Source of the DNA: Methylotenera_A sp040387035
GTDB taxonomy: Bacteria; Pseudomonadota; Gammaproteobacteria; Burkholderiales; Methylophilaceae
DNA: 64,000 nucleotides
Assembly: GCA_040387035.1 (NCBI GenBank)
Contig: JAZKEN010000038.1
Span: 32,372 to 96,371, forward strand
Reading direction: 5' to 3'
Part shown: positions 34,563-43,752 of the stretch, one piece after another
Numbering within the stretch: position 1 is the first letter of the stretch
Layout: each line of letters starts with the position of its first letter
Translations under genes and position numbers: made by a program
Notes under the pieces: generated by a model
The model's input: only the letters and a program-made list of their open reading frames with translations
Databases searched by the model: none
Told to the model about the DNA's origin: nothing

Positions 34563-37475
34563 ATGACCCAAGATACTAAAAATCTAGAAACCAAAGATTT
34601 AAAATATAAAATCAACCAGCCTGAAACGCCTTTCCCTATGCGTGGCGATTTAGCCAAGCGCGAACCGGCCTGGTTAAAACAATGGCAAGATAAAAAACTG
34701 TATGAGCGCATTCGCGCATCACGAAAAGGCGCAAAGAAATTCATCCTGCATGACGGCCCGCCGTATGCCAATGGCGATATCCATATCGGCCACGCGGTGA
34801 ACAAAATCCTAAAAGACATCATCATTAAATCTAAAACTTTGGCCGGCTATGATGCGCCGTATGTGCCAGGTTGGGATTGCCACGGCTTGCCGATTGAACT
34901 GGTGGTTGAAAAAAATCATGGTAAAAATATTGACCCTGCCAAATTCCGCGAGTTGTGCCGTGCCTACGCGGCGGAACAAGTAGAGCGCCAGAAGAAAGAC
35001 TTTATTCGCCTTGGTGTGCTGGGTGATTGGGATAATCCATACCTGACGATGGATTTTAAAACCGAAGCCGATATCATGCGTGCTTTAGGCGAAATCTATA
35101 CTAATGGTTACCTGTATCAAGGCAGCAAACCGGTGCACTGGTGTGTCGATTGCGGCTCTGCCCTGGCTGAGGCTGAAGTGGAATATGAAGATGTCAATTC
35201 GCCTGCAATCGATGTGGGTTTCAGGGTGGTGGATAACGCAGCATTAGGTAAGGCGTTTGGTGTAACAGTGACCGGTGATGCCTATGCGGTGATCTGGACT
35301 ACTACACCGTGGACATTACCTGCAAACCAGGCTGTGAGCGTAAATGCTGAGCTGGATTATGATTTGATTCAAACAGGCAAAGGCCTTTTGATTCTGGTGC
35401 ATGAGCTTGCAGCCAGCACATTAGCGCGTTACGGTGAAGAAGGTTACAAGGTCATAGCATCATGCAAAGGCCTGGTCTTAAAAGGTTTGCAGCTAAACCA
35501 TCCATTCGATCATCGCCAGGTGCCGATTATCTGCGGCGACCATGTCACAACCGATGCAGGTACAGGCTTGGTCCACACTGCCGCGGCGCATGGTAATGAT
35601 GACTGGCTGGTGATGAAAGCCAATTTCCCGAATGAAAAACCACGTATCCTGATGGGCGGGGATGGTAAATTCTTCAACAGTGACCTGGTGGAATTTGAAG
35701 CGATTCGCGGCCTGACGCGCCAGGATGCCAATAAAGTGATTCTGGCCAAGATACAGGAAAATGGTACTTTGCTTGCCAGTGCGCGCTTAAATCATAGCTT
35801 TCCGCATTGCTGGCGCCACAAAACGCCATTGATGCAGCTGGCGACACATCAATGGTTTATCGGAATGGATGTATCTTCAGCTAAATCCATTCAAGACTAC
35901 GACAATGTTTCGCCAATTGATTTTGCAAAAGCAAATTCTGAACAAGTAGCAGTTTTAAATGAGAGACTTAGTTCTCAGTTAAGAGAGATTGCTCAAAATG
36001 CGGTGGATAACACAAAATTTTTCCCAAGCTGGGGCCGTGCACGTTTAGAGGCGATGATTAAAAATCGCCCGGACTGGTGCGTATCGCGCCAACGTAACTG
36101 GGGCGTGCCGATGCCGTTTTTTGTGCATAAAGAATCCGGTGAGCCGCATCCAAAAACGGCTGCACTATTAGAGCAAGCCTGTTTGCTGGTTGAAAAAGCA
36201 GGCGTTGAAGCCTGGTTTAGCTTGGATGGTGTGGCTTTCCTGGCACAGCATGCACCTGACAATGCGGCGGAATACAAAAAAGTCACTTATACCTTAGACG
36301 TCTGGTTTGATTCCGGCGCCACGCATGCGGCGGTTTTAAAACGTCGCCCGGAATTGAATTTCCCCGCTGATTTATATCTGGAAGGTTCTGACCAGCATCG
36401 CGGATGGTTCCAATCCAGCTTGCTCACGGGTTGCGCCATTGATGGCCGCGCCCCTTACAATGCCTTGTTAACGCATGGTTTTGTGGTAGATGGCGCAGGT
36501 CATAAAATGAGTAAATCCAAAGGCAACGTGGTTGCGCCACAAAAGGTGATGGATACCTACGGTGCCGATATTTTGCGTTTATGGACGGCCTCAACGGACT
36601 ATTCTGCTGAACTGACAATTTCCGATGAAATCTTGAAGCGGGTGGCAGAAAGCTACCGCCGTATTCGCAATACCATGAAATTCCTGTTGGCGAATCTGGC
36701 GGATTTTGATGCAAATAAAGATCTCTTGCCCGTCAATGAATGGCTGGAAATCGACCGTTATGCTTTGTATTTAACCGAAAAACTGCAAACAGAAATATTG
36801 GCCGATTATGAGCATTATGAATTCCATCTGGCGGTACAGAAATTTGTGAGCTTCTGCTCGGAAGACCTGGGTGGTTTTTACCTGGATATCCTGAAAGACC
36901 GGTTGTATACCGCAGGTGAAAACTCGCACGCGCGCCGCGCCGCGCAAAGTGCATTGCACCATATCACCCATGCCTTTATGCGCTTAATCGCGCCGATTTT
37001 GAGTTTTACAGCAGATGAGATCTGGCAGCTTTTAGAAACTGATGCGGAAAAATCGGTATTTGAAGATGCCTGGTATGCATTGCCAGCACATGGTTTGAGT
37101 GAAAAGGAAATATCAGCTTGGCAAGATGTGATTGATGTTCGCGGCCTGGTGAATAAAGCGATTGAAGAAAAGCGCGCTCAAAGCCTGGTGGGGTCATCAT
37201 TGCAGTCAGAAATCAATATCTACGCTGATGGGCAGCTGTATGAATCATTAGCTGGCCTAAAGGAAGACCTGCGTTTTGTGATGATCACCTCACGCGCAAC
37301 CGTGTATAAACAAGCAGGCTCTGTACAAATCGATGTAACGCCAAGCACCCATGGCAAATGCGACCGTTGTTGGCATTATCGTATAGATATTGGCGCTCAT
37401 GCAGAACACCCGACTATTTGCGGACGCTGTGTGAGCAATTTATTTGGTACGGGCGAGGTGAGATCGTATGCATGA
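34563..37475 (+). CDS. ileS: Isoleucyl-tRNA synthetase
   Basis: This class Ia synthetase of 970 residues charges tRNA-Ile. The HIGH motif is in DGPPYANGDIHIGHAVNK near residue 65. The editing CP1 domain includes VIWTTTPWTLPANQAVS and GTGLVHTAAAHGNDD. The KMSKS motif is HKMSKSKGNVV, near residue 645. A C-terminal zinc site has CDRCWHYRI and CGRCVSN. The start ATG 34563 follows a 47-base spacer after ribF. A short palindromic repeat separates it from lspA. Confidence 0.98.
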   Translation: MTQDTKNLETKDLKYKINQPETPFPMRGDLAKREPAWLKQWQDKKLYERIRASRKGAKKFILHDGPPYANGDIHIGHAVNKILKDIIIKSKTLAGYDAPYVPGWDCHGLPIELVVEKNHGKNIDPAKFRELCRAYAAEQVERQKKDFIRLGVLGDWDNPYLTMDFKTEADIMRALGEIYTNGYLYQGSKPVHWCVDCGSALAEAEVEYEDVNSPAIDVGFRVVDNAALGKAFGVTVTGDAYAVIWTTTPWTLPANQAVSVNAELDYDLIQTGKGLLILVHELAASTLARYGEEGYKVIASCKGLVLKGLQLNHPFDHRQVPIICGDHVTTDAGTGLVHTAAAHGNDDWLVMKANFPNEKPRILMGGDGKFFNSDLVEFEAIRGLTRQDANKVILAKIQENGTLLASARLNHSFPHCWRHKTPLMQLATHQWFIGMDVSSAKSIQDYDNVSPIDFAKANSEQVAVLNERLSSQLREIAQNAVDNTKFFPSWGRARLEAMIKNRPDWCVSRQRNWGVPMPFFVHKESGEPHPKTAALLEQACLLVEKAGVEAWFSLDGVAFLAQHAPDNAAEYKKVTYTLDVWFDSGATHAAVLKRRPELNFPADLYLEGSDQHRGWFQSSLLTGCAIDGRAPYNALLTHGFVVDGAGHKMSKSKGNVVAPQKVMDTYGADILRLWTASTDYSAELTISDEILKRVAESYRRIRNTMKFLLANLADFDANKDLLPVNEWLEIDRYALYLTEKLQTEILADYEHYEFHLAVQKFVSFCSEDLGGFYLDILKDRLYTAGENSHARRAAQSALHHITHAFMRLIAPILSFTADEIWQLLETDAEKSVFEDAWYALPAHGLSEKEISAWQDVIDVRGLVNKAIEEKRAQSLVGSSLQSEINIYADGQLYESLAGLKEDLRFVMITSRATVYKQAGSVQIDVTPSTHGKCDRCWHYRIDIGAHAEHPTICGRCVSNLFGTGEVRSYA

Positions 37476-37489
37476 TTTTTCAATTTTCG

Positions 37490-37513
37490 TCATTTCCGCT
37501 TTCGCGGCAATGA
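37490..37513. repeat. Decayed dRS3-like palindrome between ileS and lspA
   Basis: TCATTTCCGC and GCGGCAATGA form an imperfect 24-base palindrome around TTTC, with a single mismatched pair. It resembles the conserved palindrome TCATTCCCGCGAAAGCGGGAATCCA found twice upstream of trmL, but with point changes. It lies in the short ileS-lspA spacer, just before the lspA ribosome site. Confidence 0.55.
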
Positions 37514-37525
37514 AGGATTGGTGAG

Positions 37526-37993
37526 ATGAAACCACTTTATAAATGGCTAAGTATTAGCGCGGTAATCGTTATGGTTGATCTTTACACCAAGCATTTAATT
37601 CAACGCGCTTTTGAATATGGTGAACACCTAACCATCACCAGTTTTTTTGATTTGGTGCGCTATCACAATGAAGGTGCCGCTTTCAGCTTTTTGGCAGAAG
37701 CAGGCGGCTGGCAAAAGTGGTTTTTTAGCGGTATTTCAGTGGTGGCGATATTAGTGATCACTTATTTGATCCAAAAGCATCAAAACCAAAAACTTTTTTG
37801 CCTGGGCCTGGCCTTAGTATTAGGCGGCGCAATCGGCAATTTGTATGACAGGCTTACCCTGGGATATGTGGTGGATTTTTTGTCATTTCATGTAAACGAT
37901 TTGTTCTGGCCGGCCTTTAACGTAGCCGATAGTGCGATTTGTGTTGGTGTTGCGCTTTTATTGATGGATAGTTTTAAAAAACCTGCAGTATAA
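37526..37993 (+). CDS. lspA: Lipoprotein signal peptidase (signal peptidase II)
   Basis: LspA cleaves the signal peptide of diacylglyceryl-modified prolipoproteins. It is a four-helix aspartyl protease of 155 residues. The two catalytic regions are GGAIGNLYDRLTLGYVVDFL and FWPAFNVADSAICVG, each with its conserved Asp. It follows ileS, the classic ileS-lspA order. It should process the lipoproteins at 47.3 and 53.6 kb. Confidence 0.97.
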   Translation: MKPLYKWLSISAVIVMVDLYTKHLIQRAFEYGEHLTITSFFDLVRYHNEGAAFSFLAEAGGWQKWFFSGISVVAILVITYLIQKHQNQKLFCLGLALVLGGAIGNLYDRLTLGYVVDFLSFHVNDLFWPAFNVADSAICVGVALLLMDSFKKPAV

Positions 37994-38033
37994 AAAAGCT
38001 AAAAATAGCAGTGCCTTAAACGAGGAGATTGCA

Positions 38034-38675
38034 GTGCCCGATTGGAAAAAGCTGATTGCAGGCAAGATAGCCATTGCCAAAAAAGGCAGTGCGCCTGGAA
38101 AAGTGAATCAAGATATTCGGGTACCTGCCGGCCAGACCGAGGTGAAGAATTTCCCTATTCTCGATTTAGGCATACTGCCGGATATCAATAAAGAAAACTG
38201 GCAATTGCGTGTATATGGCTTGGTTTCAAATGAATTGAACCTGGATTGGGATGCTTTTCAAGCGCTTCCTCAAGTAACGGACATATCTGATTTTCACTGT
38301 GTAACGCGCTGGACGCGTTTAGACATGGATTGGGTGGGAGTAAAGGCACAAGAGCTGCTGATGATGGCAGGTCCACTGGATAATGCGCATTATGTAACTT
38401 TGCACGGTTACGATGGCTACACCACTAATTTACCGCTAGAAGCCTTGCTGGATGACGATGTGATTGTCGCGCATTCGGTGCTGGGATATCCGCTTACCAC
38501 CGCACATGGCGGCCCGGTGCGCATGATTGTGCCAAAACGCTATGCCTGGAAAGGTGCCAAGTGGCTAAAAGCAATTGAACTGCATGAATACGACAGGCGT
38601 GGCTTTTGGGAAGTGCGCGGCTACCATAATGAAGCGGACCCGTTTAAGGAAGAGCGTTTTTCAGACGATGAGTAG
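38034..38675 (+). CDS. Sulfite-oxidase-like molybdopterin oxidoreductase
   Basis: This 213-residue protein is a single molybdopterin-binding domain of the sulfite oxidase family, without signal peptide, haem or dimerisation domain. The Mo-ligand cysteine is Cys89 in DFHCVTRWTRLDMDWVGV. HGYDGYTTNLPLEALL, AHGGPVRMIVPKRYAWKGAKW and GFWEVRGYHNEADP are typical of the short YuiH-like group. The start is GTG 38034, with GAGGAG a few bases upstream. The physiological substrate is unknown. Confidence 0.9.
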   Translation: MPDWKKLIAGKIAIAKKGSAPGKVNQDIRVPAGQTEVKNFPILDLGILPDINKENWQLRVYGLVSNELNLDWDAFQALPQVTDISDFHCVTRWTRLDMDWVGVKAQELLMMAGPLDNAHYVTLHGYDGYTTNLPLEALLDDDVIVAHSVLGYPLTTAHGGPVRMIVPKRYAWKGAKWLKAIELHEYDRRGFWEVRGYHNEADPFKEERFSDDE

Positions 38676-38757
38676 TCGCCTGAAGTTGTAGATGCATTAT
38701 TTACCTACATTAATTATGTTTGGTACTTGCTAGAATGGGCTACTAATTTTTAGCGCG

Positions 38758-39702
38758 TTAATGCTTTTTAGGCAATAATTTTTTGACAATCTCAAATAAC
38801 GCTACACAAATCGCACCGACAATTAAGCCAATTAAACCATCTATAATGACTGGTGAAACAGTGGCTAAAATACCGCCGACAGCTGGTAATTTATGCATAA
38901 CTTCGGCGATATGCTCCGAAAAGTGGTGAAGTGCCGGTATGCCATGGCCAATAATACTGCCACCTACCATAAACATGGCGGCGGTGCCTACTACTGATAA
39001 AGTGCGCATTAGAATTGGCGCAAACGCCAATATCTTCTCACCGGTTTTTCGTTGTAATTGCTTGTAAAAGCTTTGGCCTTTTTTTAGCATTAAATGCAAA
39101 CCAAAGTCATCCAGCTTGACAATGCCAGCTACTAAACCATATACACCAACCGTCATCACCAGTGCGATAAGCGATACAACAGTGACTTGTTTGCTAAATG
39201 CGGCAGTGGCAACGGTACCCAGTGCAATCACGATAATTTCGGCCGATAAAATAAAGTCGGTACGAATCGCCCCTTTGATTTTATCTTTTTCTAAAGCCAC
39301 CAAATCTACTTTTGGATCGGCTACTGCTTGCTCAATCGCTTTGCTGTGCGCTTCGTCATCCTCACCATGCAAAAACTTGTGAGCGATTTTTTCAAAGCCC
39401 TCAAAGCACAGATAGGCACCACCAATCATTAATAAGGGGGTAATTGCCCAAGGTGCAAAATAGCTAATCAATAGGGCAGTAGGCACTAAAATGAGTTTGT
39501 TGATAAACGAACCCTTAGCCACCGCCCATACTACGGGCAGCTCACGTTCTGACGCCACGCCAGAAACCTGTTGTGCATTTAGCGCCAAATCATCGCCTAA
39601 TACGCCGGCCGTTTTTTTAGCGGCCACCTTGGTCATCACAGAAACGTCGTCCAGAATGGTTGCAATATCGTCTAAAAGTGCAAGTAAACTGCCAGCTGCC
39701 AT
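38758..39702 (-). CDS. DUF808 family inner-membrane protein (YedI-like)
   Basis: This is an integral membrane protein of 314 residues with about seven helices. It begins MAAGSLLALLDDIATILDDVSV and has KKTAGVLGDDLALNAQQVSG, both diagnostic of DUF808. It also has FLHGEDD in a cytoplasmic loop. The family has no established function. It is convergent with the molybdoenzyme gene and divergent from the DUF2946 gene. Confidence 0.92.
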   Translation of the reverse strand: MAAGSLLALLDDIATILDDVSVMTKVAAKKTAGVLGDDLALNAQQVSGVASERELPVVWAVAKGSFINKLILVPTALLISYFAPWAITPLLMIGGAYLCFEGFEKIAHKFLHGEDDEAHSKAIEQAVADPKVDLVALEKDKIKGAIRTDFILSAEIIVIALGTVATAAFSKQVTVVSLIALVMTVGVYGLVAGIVKLDDFGLHLMLKKGQSFYKQLQRKTGEKILAFAPILMRTLSVVGTAAMFMVGGSIIGHGIPALHHFSEHIAEVMHKLPAVGGILATVSPVIIDGLIGLIVGAICVALFEIVKKLLPKKH

Positions 39703-39793
39703 GTTATTAAGCCTTAAATTGAGTATGGCTGGATTTTAACCTAATTTATACCGACTCTGATTTTTAGCTGAATCCTATATAAGAAAATGTAAT

Positions 39794-39822
39794 TTGCCTT
39801 GTATGAAATGCAAAAGTACAAT
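39794..39822 (+). promoter_or_regulatory. Sigma-70-like promoter of the DUF2946/TonB locus
   Basis: TTGCCT (39794-39799) and TACAAT (39817-39822) are separated by exactly 17 bases. The start of transcription would fall at about 39829, which is the likely start codon of the first gene, so the transcript may be leaderless. Confidence 0.5.
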
Positions 39823-39828
39823 GTATAC

Positions 39829-40251
39829 ATGTTGTCAAAAAGACTATTTCGTTTTGTGCATTGTATTGCGTTGTTTGCAATATTTTTTGCGTCTGTTGCG
39901 CCCAGTATTTCGCACGCATTAGCCGCGCAAAACAACACCAATCGCTTTGCCCAAGAGGTGTGTACCAGCACGGGTGAAAAAGTCGTTATCCAAGTCATCA
40001 CCACAAAGGGCAAACAATTAGCCACTGAATTTGTGGTGAGCAAATCCTCACCCAAAACGATGCCCATGCATTTAGAACATTGCCCGTTTTGCGGCAGTGC
40101 CGCTACTGCAGTGAGTTTTCCGGCAACAAATGCATTGATTATTGCCCAGCTAGAAGCCACAGCGCAGCAGCTAGCACAGTACGCCACACCAGTCGTTTCA
40201 TCACACCAGCACAAACTTCCACCTTCACAAGCGCCACCTAGCACGTTCTAA
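39829..40251 (+). CDS. DUF2946 family exported protein
   Basis: This is a small exported protein of about 140 residues. A hydrophobic signal segment (FVHCIALFAIFFASVAPSISHALA) leads to a mature part with the DUF2946 hallmark HLEHCPFCG and a His-containing C-terminus (SSHQHKLPPSQ). The Cys-x-x-Cys with nearby His and Met residues (TMPMHLEHCPFC) would suit copper or another soft metal. DUF2946 proteins are often found beside TonB receptors, as here. ATG 39829 is chosen because it starts next to the signal segment; no ribosome site is visible, in line with a leaderless message. Confidence 0.78.
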   Translation: MLSKRLFRFVHCIALFAIFFASVAPSISHALAAQNNTNRFAQEVCTSTGEKVVIQVITTKGKQLATEFVVSKSSPKTMPMHLEHCPFCGSAATAVSFPATNALIIAQLEATAQQLAQYATPVVSSHQHKLPPSQAPPSTF

Positions 40252-40311
40252 AAAATATCCGATTTTTTGTCGCAATTCATTTGTGGCATCACATTATTTT
40301 TTGGAGGTAAC

Positions 40312-42375
40312 ATGATGAGATACATTCATCTATGCGTAATAAGTGCACTAAGCCTTAGTTTTTCACACCAGGTATTTGCCGAGCACAACGAAAGCATTCG
40401 TTTAGATACTATCGGTGTCACGGCTGCTAAAGCAGGCCCGGCTACACAACCCAATATCGATGAGGCCAAACAAACGATTAATAAAACCGCTGGCGGCGTC
40501 ACTGTTGTCGATTTGCAAGAAGTGCGTGAAGGCCGCGTTTCTAATTTCAGGGATACGCTAGGATTGGCCACTGGCGTGCTGGCGCAATCGCGCTTTGGTG
40601 CAGAAGAAACCCGACTTTCCATTCGCGGCTCTGGTTTGCAGCGTACCTTTCATGGCCGTGGCATAAAGCTGATGCAAGACGGTATCCCTGTGAATCAAGC
40701 CGATGGCGGCTTTGATTACCAAGCCATCGAGCCAATGGCAACGCGCTATGTTGAAGTGTATCGCGGCGCAAATGCCCTGCGTTACGGCGCAAGCAACTTA
40801 GGTGGTGCCATTAACTTTATCTCGCCTTCCGGTTACGATGCCGACCACCTGAATGTACGCGCAGAGATGGGCAGTTTTGACTATCGCCGTTTGGGTGTGA
40901 GCACAGGCAATGTGATTGGCGATTTTGATTATTTCATCAGCGGCAGCACGTTTAATCAGGATGGTTTTCGCGATTACGCCACACAAGATACAGAGCGCAT
41001 CAATGCCAACTTTGGCTATCGTATCAACGGTGACGTAGACACCCGTTTTTATATTGGCTATGCCAAAAGCGATTCAAATCTGCCAGGCAATTTAACCAAG
41101 GCACAATTGAAAGATGACCCGAGTGACGCGTTTTTAAGCACCAGCACAGGCCAGCAAAAGCGCGATATCGATTTGATTCGTGTTGCCAACAAAACCAATA
41201 TCCTGATCGGGGATCATAGCAACCTGCAATTGAGTGCCTATTTTTCACATAAAGATTTATTTCACCCCATCTTTCAAGTGCTAGACCAAGACACCAATGA
41301 TTACGGTTTTGAAGCCAGGTTTTCGCACGAAGGTGAATTGTTCGGGCATAAGAACGAGTTCATCGTTGGCATTAACCCTAGCTTTGGCGTGGGCTATGAC
41401 GATAGATGGACCAATAATCTGGGTACCCGTGGCGCAAGGCAGAACAAGCTGGAAAATCGCTCCAAAAATATAGAAGCCTACGCAGAGAACCGCTTCTATG
41501 TAATGCCCGATGTTTCCCTGGTTACCGGCCTTCAATACACGCATTCTGAGAGAAAGTTGAAAGATAAGTTTTTTGCTAGCACTGCCCAGGATGAAAGTTT
41601 TGAGGCAACTTATGTGCAAACCAATCCAAAAGTAGGCGTCCTGTATGATTACAAACCCAATGTACAGTTTTATGCCAATGTCTCGCGTAGCTATGAGCCA
41701 CCTTCTTTTGGTGAACTGGCCGGTGGCATTCGTCCCAATATTGTCGATGCACAAGACGGTACTACATTTGAAATCGGTACGCGCGGCAATAGTGAACGCA
41801 TAGATTGGGATTTCTCAGCCTATTATGCCAAATTAAACAATGAATTACTGCAAACAGCGGTGTTTGCTTCGGGCAATAATCCAGCCGCTGCCACCCAAAC
41901 CACCAATGCCGATAAAACTATTCATGCCGGTATTGAATTGGGCTTAACGGCACGCTTACCTTGGCACCTGGAATGGCGTCAAAGTTTGCTGGTGAATCAG
42001 TTCCGGTTTGATGATGACAACACTTTTGGCAACCGCGATTTGCCCGGTTTACAAAAAAGCTTATTGCGCGGAGAGTTGATGTACCGCAATCATGGCTTCT
42101 ACATAGGCCCAACGGCTGAGTTCTCGCCACAGCGCTATGCAGTGGATTTTGCAGAGACCTTGTATGCGGATAATTACACTATCTTTGGGCTTAAAGCAGG
42201 CCAAAAGGTGAATGAGCAATTCTCATGGTTTGTCGATGCGCGTAATTTAACTGACAGAAAATATGTCGCATCAACCAGCGTGATTCTAGATGCCACACGG
42301 CCTGGCACCAATCAATCATTGTTCTTGCCGGGTGATGGCCGTTCGGTTTATGTAGGTGCGGAATTTAAGTATTGA
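40312..42375 (+). CDS. TonB-dependent outer-membrane receptor
   Basis: This is an outer-membrane active transport protein of about 687 residues. A signal peptide (LCVISALSLSFSHQVFA) is followed by a plug domain (about 50-170: GVTVVDLQEVREGRVSNFRDTL, TRLSIRGSGLQRTFHGRGIKLMQDGIP-like text, YRGANALRYGASNLGGAINF) and a 22-strand barrel ending in the aromatic YVGAEFKY. ATG 40312 or 40315 follows a strong GGAGG at 40303. The neighbouring DUF2946 and BNR-like genes suggest a metal or metallophore cargo, possibly copper; this is inference. Confidence 0.93.
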   Translation: MMRYIHLCVISALSLSFSHQVFAEHNESIRLDTIGVTAAKAGPATQPNIDEAKQTINKTAGGVTVVDLQEVREGRVSNFRDTLGLATGVLAQSRFGAEETRLSIRGSGLQRTFHGRGIKLMQDGIPVNQADGGFDYQAIEPMATRYVEVYRGANALRYGASNLGGAINFISPSGYDADHLNVRAEMGSFDYRRLGVSTGNVIGDFDYFISGSTFNQDGFRDYATQDTERINANFGYRINGDVDTRFYIGYAKSDSNLPGNLTKAQLKDDPSDAFLSTSTGQQKRDIDLIRVANKTNILIGDHSNLQLSAYFSHKDLFHPIFQVLDQDTNDYGFEARFSHEGELFGHKNEFIVGINPSFGVGYDDRWTNNLGTRGARQNKLENRSKNIEAYAENRFYVMPDVSLVTGLQYTHSERKLKDKFFASTAQDESFEATYVQTNPKVGVLYDYKPNVQFYANVSRSYEPPSFGELAGGIRPNIVDAQDGTTFEIGTRGNSERIDWDFSAYYAKLNNELLQTAVFASGNNPAAATQTTNADKTIHAGIELGLTARLPWHLEWRQSLLVNQFRFDDDNTFGNRDLPGLQKSLLRGELMYRNHGFYIGPTAEFSPQRYAVDFAETLYADNYTIFGLKAGQKVNEQFSWFVDARNLTDRKYVASTSVILDATRPGTNQSLFLPGDGRSVYVGAEFKY

Positions 42376-42457
42376 TCTAAATACAATCGGCTTGATGCAA
42401 TAAGGCTTAAAGCCTTTTGTATTCAGTTGATTAAACTATTGAGTGTGAAAGATTAAA

Positions 42458-43675
42458 ATGAAACGTTTTTTATTATTGATGGTTTTGCTTGTCGCGACTT
42501 TTTCTGGCATCGCACATGAAAATCATACAAAACACCCAGCCCCCGGCATGTCTGCAATCAGCGTTGCATTTGATTCCAAAGGCAATTTATGGCGTGCTTC
42601 TGTTGAAGGCGGCTTTTTGCTGGTCGATAAAAGTGCTGACTTTGGCAAAAGCTTTTCCAAGCCAGTAAAGGTCAATGCAAAGCCACAAAAAATCGGCGCC
42701 AATAATGAGGCCAGGCCGCAGATCGCGCTGGATGCGCAAAACAATATCTACCTAACATGGACGCAAAATTTAGAGACGAATTATGCCGGCTATATCTGGT
42801 TTGCACGCTCAATCAATGGCGGAAAAAGTTTTGAAGCGCCTTATATCGTGCACCAGGATCGTGCCGAAATTACCCATGCCTTCAATGCGCTAAATGTCAG
42901 TCAGGACGGTAAAATTACGGTGACATGGATCGATAAGCGTGACGCGGTTGCCGCCAAGCTAGCCAAGAAGAAATATGACGGCACGGCCATTTATTATGCG
43001 GTTTCAACGAACCAGGGCGCGTCGTTTCAGCCAGAAAAAAGGCTGGCTGATAATAGTTGCGAATGCTGCCGGATTGTGACGACTAATAAGCCGGACGGTA
43101 CTGGTTCAAATAATACAGTGGTCACCATGTGGCGCCATGTGTTTGAAGGCAACGAACGTGATCATAATATTGCCGAAATTCCCTCGGATAATAGTAAACC
43201 CCAGCCACATCGCGCTACATTCGGGCATTGGAAAATCGATGGTTGCCCGCATCATGGCGCTGCGCTGGCAGCAGGTGGCGAGGGTAAAGATTGGTGGGGT
43301 TACCATATGGCGTATTTTGATGGCAATGATGCTAATCCGGGCCTCTATTACAGCCGCATGGACGGTGTGGCCTGGGCGTCTTCTCCCGCTAAAAAATTTG
43401 GCAATAACAAACATCAGGCGGGCCATCCTGCGATATTAAGTCTATCCGGCCAAAAAGAGGATGAGCAAGTTTGGCTGGTATGGCGTGAGGTGGAAGCCAA
43501 GAACTATACAATTATGGGTATGTTCTCAGACAATGGCGGCAGAAATTGGAATGAAGCAAAAGTGCTGGCCAGCGCGAATGATAAAGCCGATTATCCGCAG
43601 TTAATCAGTCATGCTAAGCAAGTCTACTTATCCTGGAATACCCGGGGCGGCTACCAGTTGATCCCGCTCAATTAG
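42458..43675 (+). CDS. Exported BNR/sialidase-like beta-propeller protein
   Basis: This is a secreted protein of 405 residues with a signal peptide (about 1-19, ending SGIA) and His-rich start HENHTKH. Asp-box repeats typical of sialidase-fold propellers are visible: KSADFGKSFS, SINGGKSFEAP, STNQGASFQP and SDNGGRNWNEA. There is no clear set of sialidase catalytic residues. Unusual Cys/His motifs (NSCECCRIV and DGCPHHGAAL) suggest metal binding. It lies 82 bases after the TonB receptor; a weak hairpin (AAGGC/GCCTT at 42402-42416) lies between. A role in metal or glycan capture is inference. Confidence 0.8.
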   Translation: MKRFLLLMVLLVATFSGIAHENHTKHPAPGMSAISVAFDSKGNLWRASVEGGFLLVDKSADFGKSFSKPVKVNAKPQKIGANNEARPQIALDAQNNIYLTWTQNLETNYAGYIWFARSINGGKSFEAPYIVHQDRAEITHAFNALNVSQDGKITVTWIDKRDAVAAKLAKKKYDGTAIYYAVSTNQGASFQPEKRLADNSCECCRIVTTNKPDGTGSNNTVVTMWRHVFEGNERDHNIAEIPSDNSKPQPHRATFGHWKIDGCPHHGAALAAGGEGKDWWGYHMAYFDGNDANPGLYYSRMDGVAWASSPAKKFGNNKHQAGHPAILSLSGQKEDEQVWLVWREVEAKNYTIMGMFSDNGGRNWNEAKVLASANDKADYPQLISHAKQVYLSWNTRGGYQLIPLN

Positions 43676-43698
43676 CTACGCGGGCGTAATCAGCTATA

Positions 43699-43725
43699 TT
43701 GAAAACCGCAAGATTCGCCCCATCT
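43699..43725 (+). promoter_or_regulatory. Heat-shock (sigma-32) promoter of clpB
   Basis: TTGAAA (43699-43704) and CCCCATCT (43718-43725) with a 13-base spacer match the RpoH promoter consensus (CTTGAAA and CCCCATNT). Transcription would start near 43732, about 20 bases before the clpB ATG. Confidence 0.82.
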
Positions 43726-43752
43726 TAGTTGCATACAATTAAGGAGGCGAAT

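Noticed and set aside
41281..41754. 157-codon minus-strand frame inside the TonB receptor gene
   Set aside because: It is a shadow of the receptor; the composition is unusual and no family is recognised.
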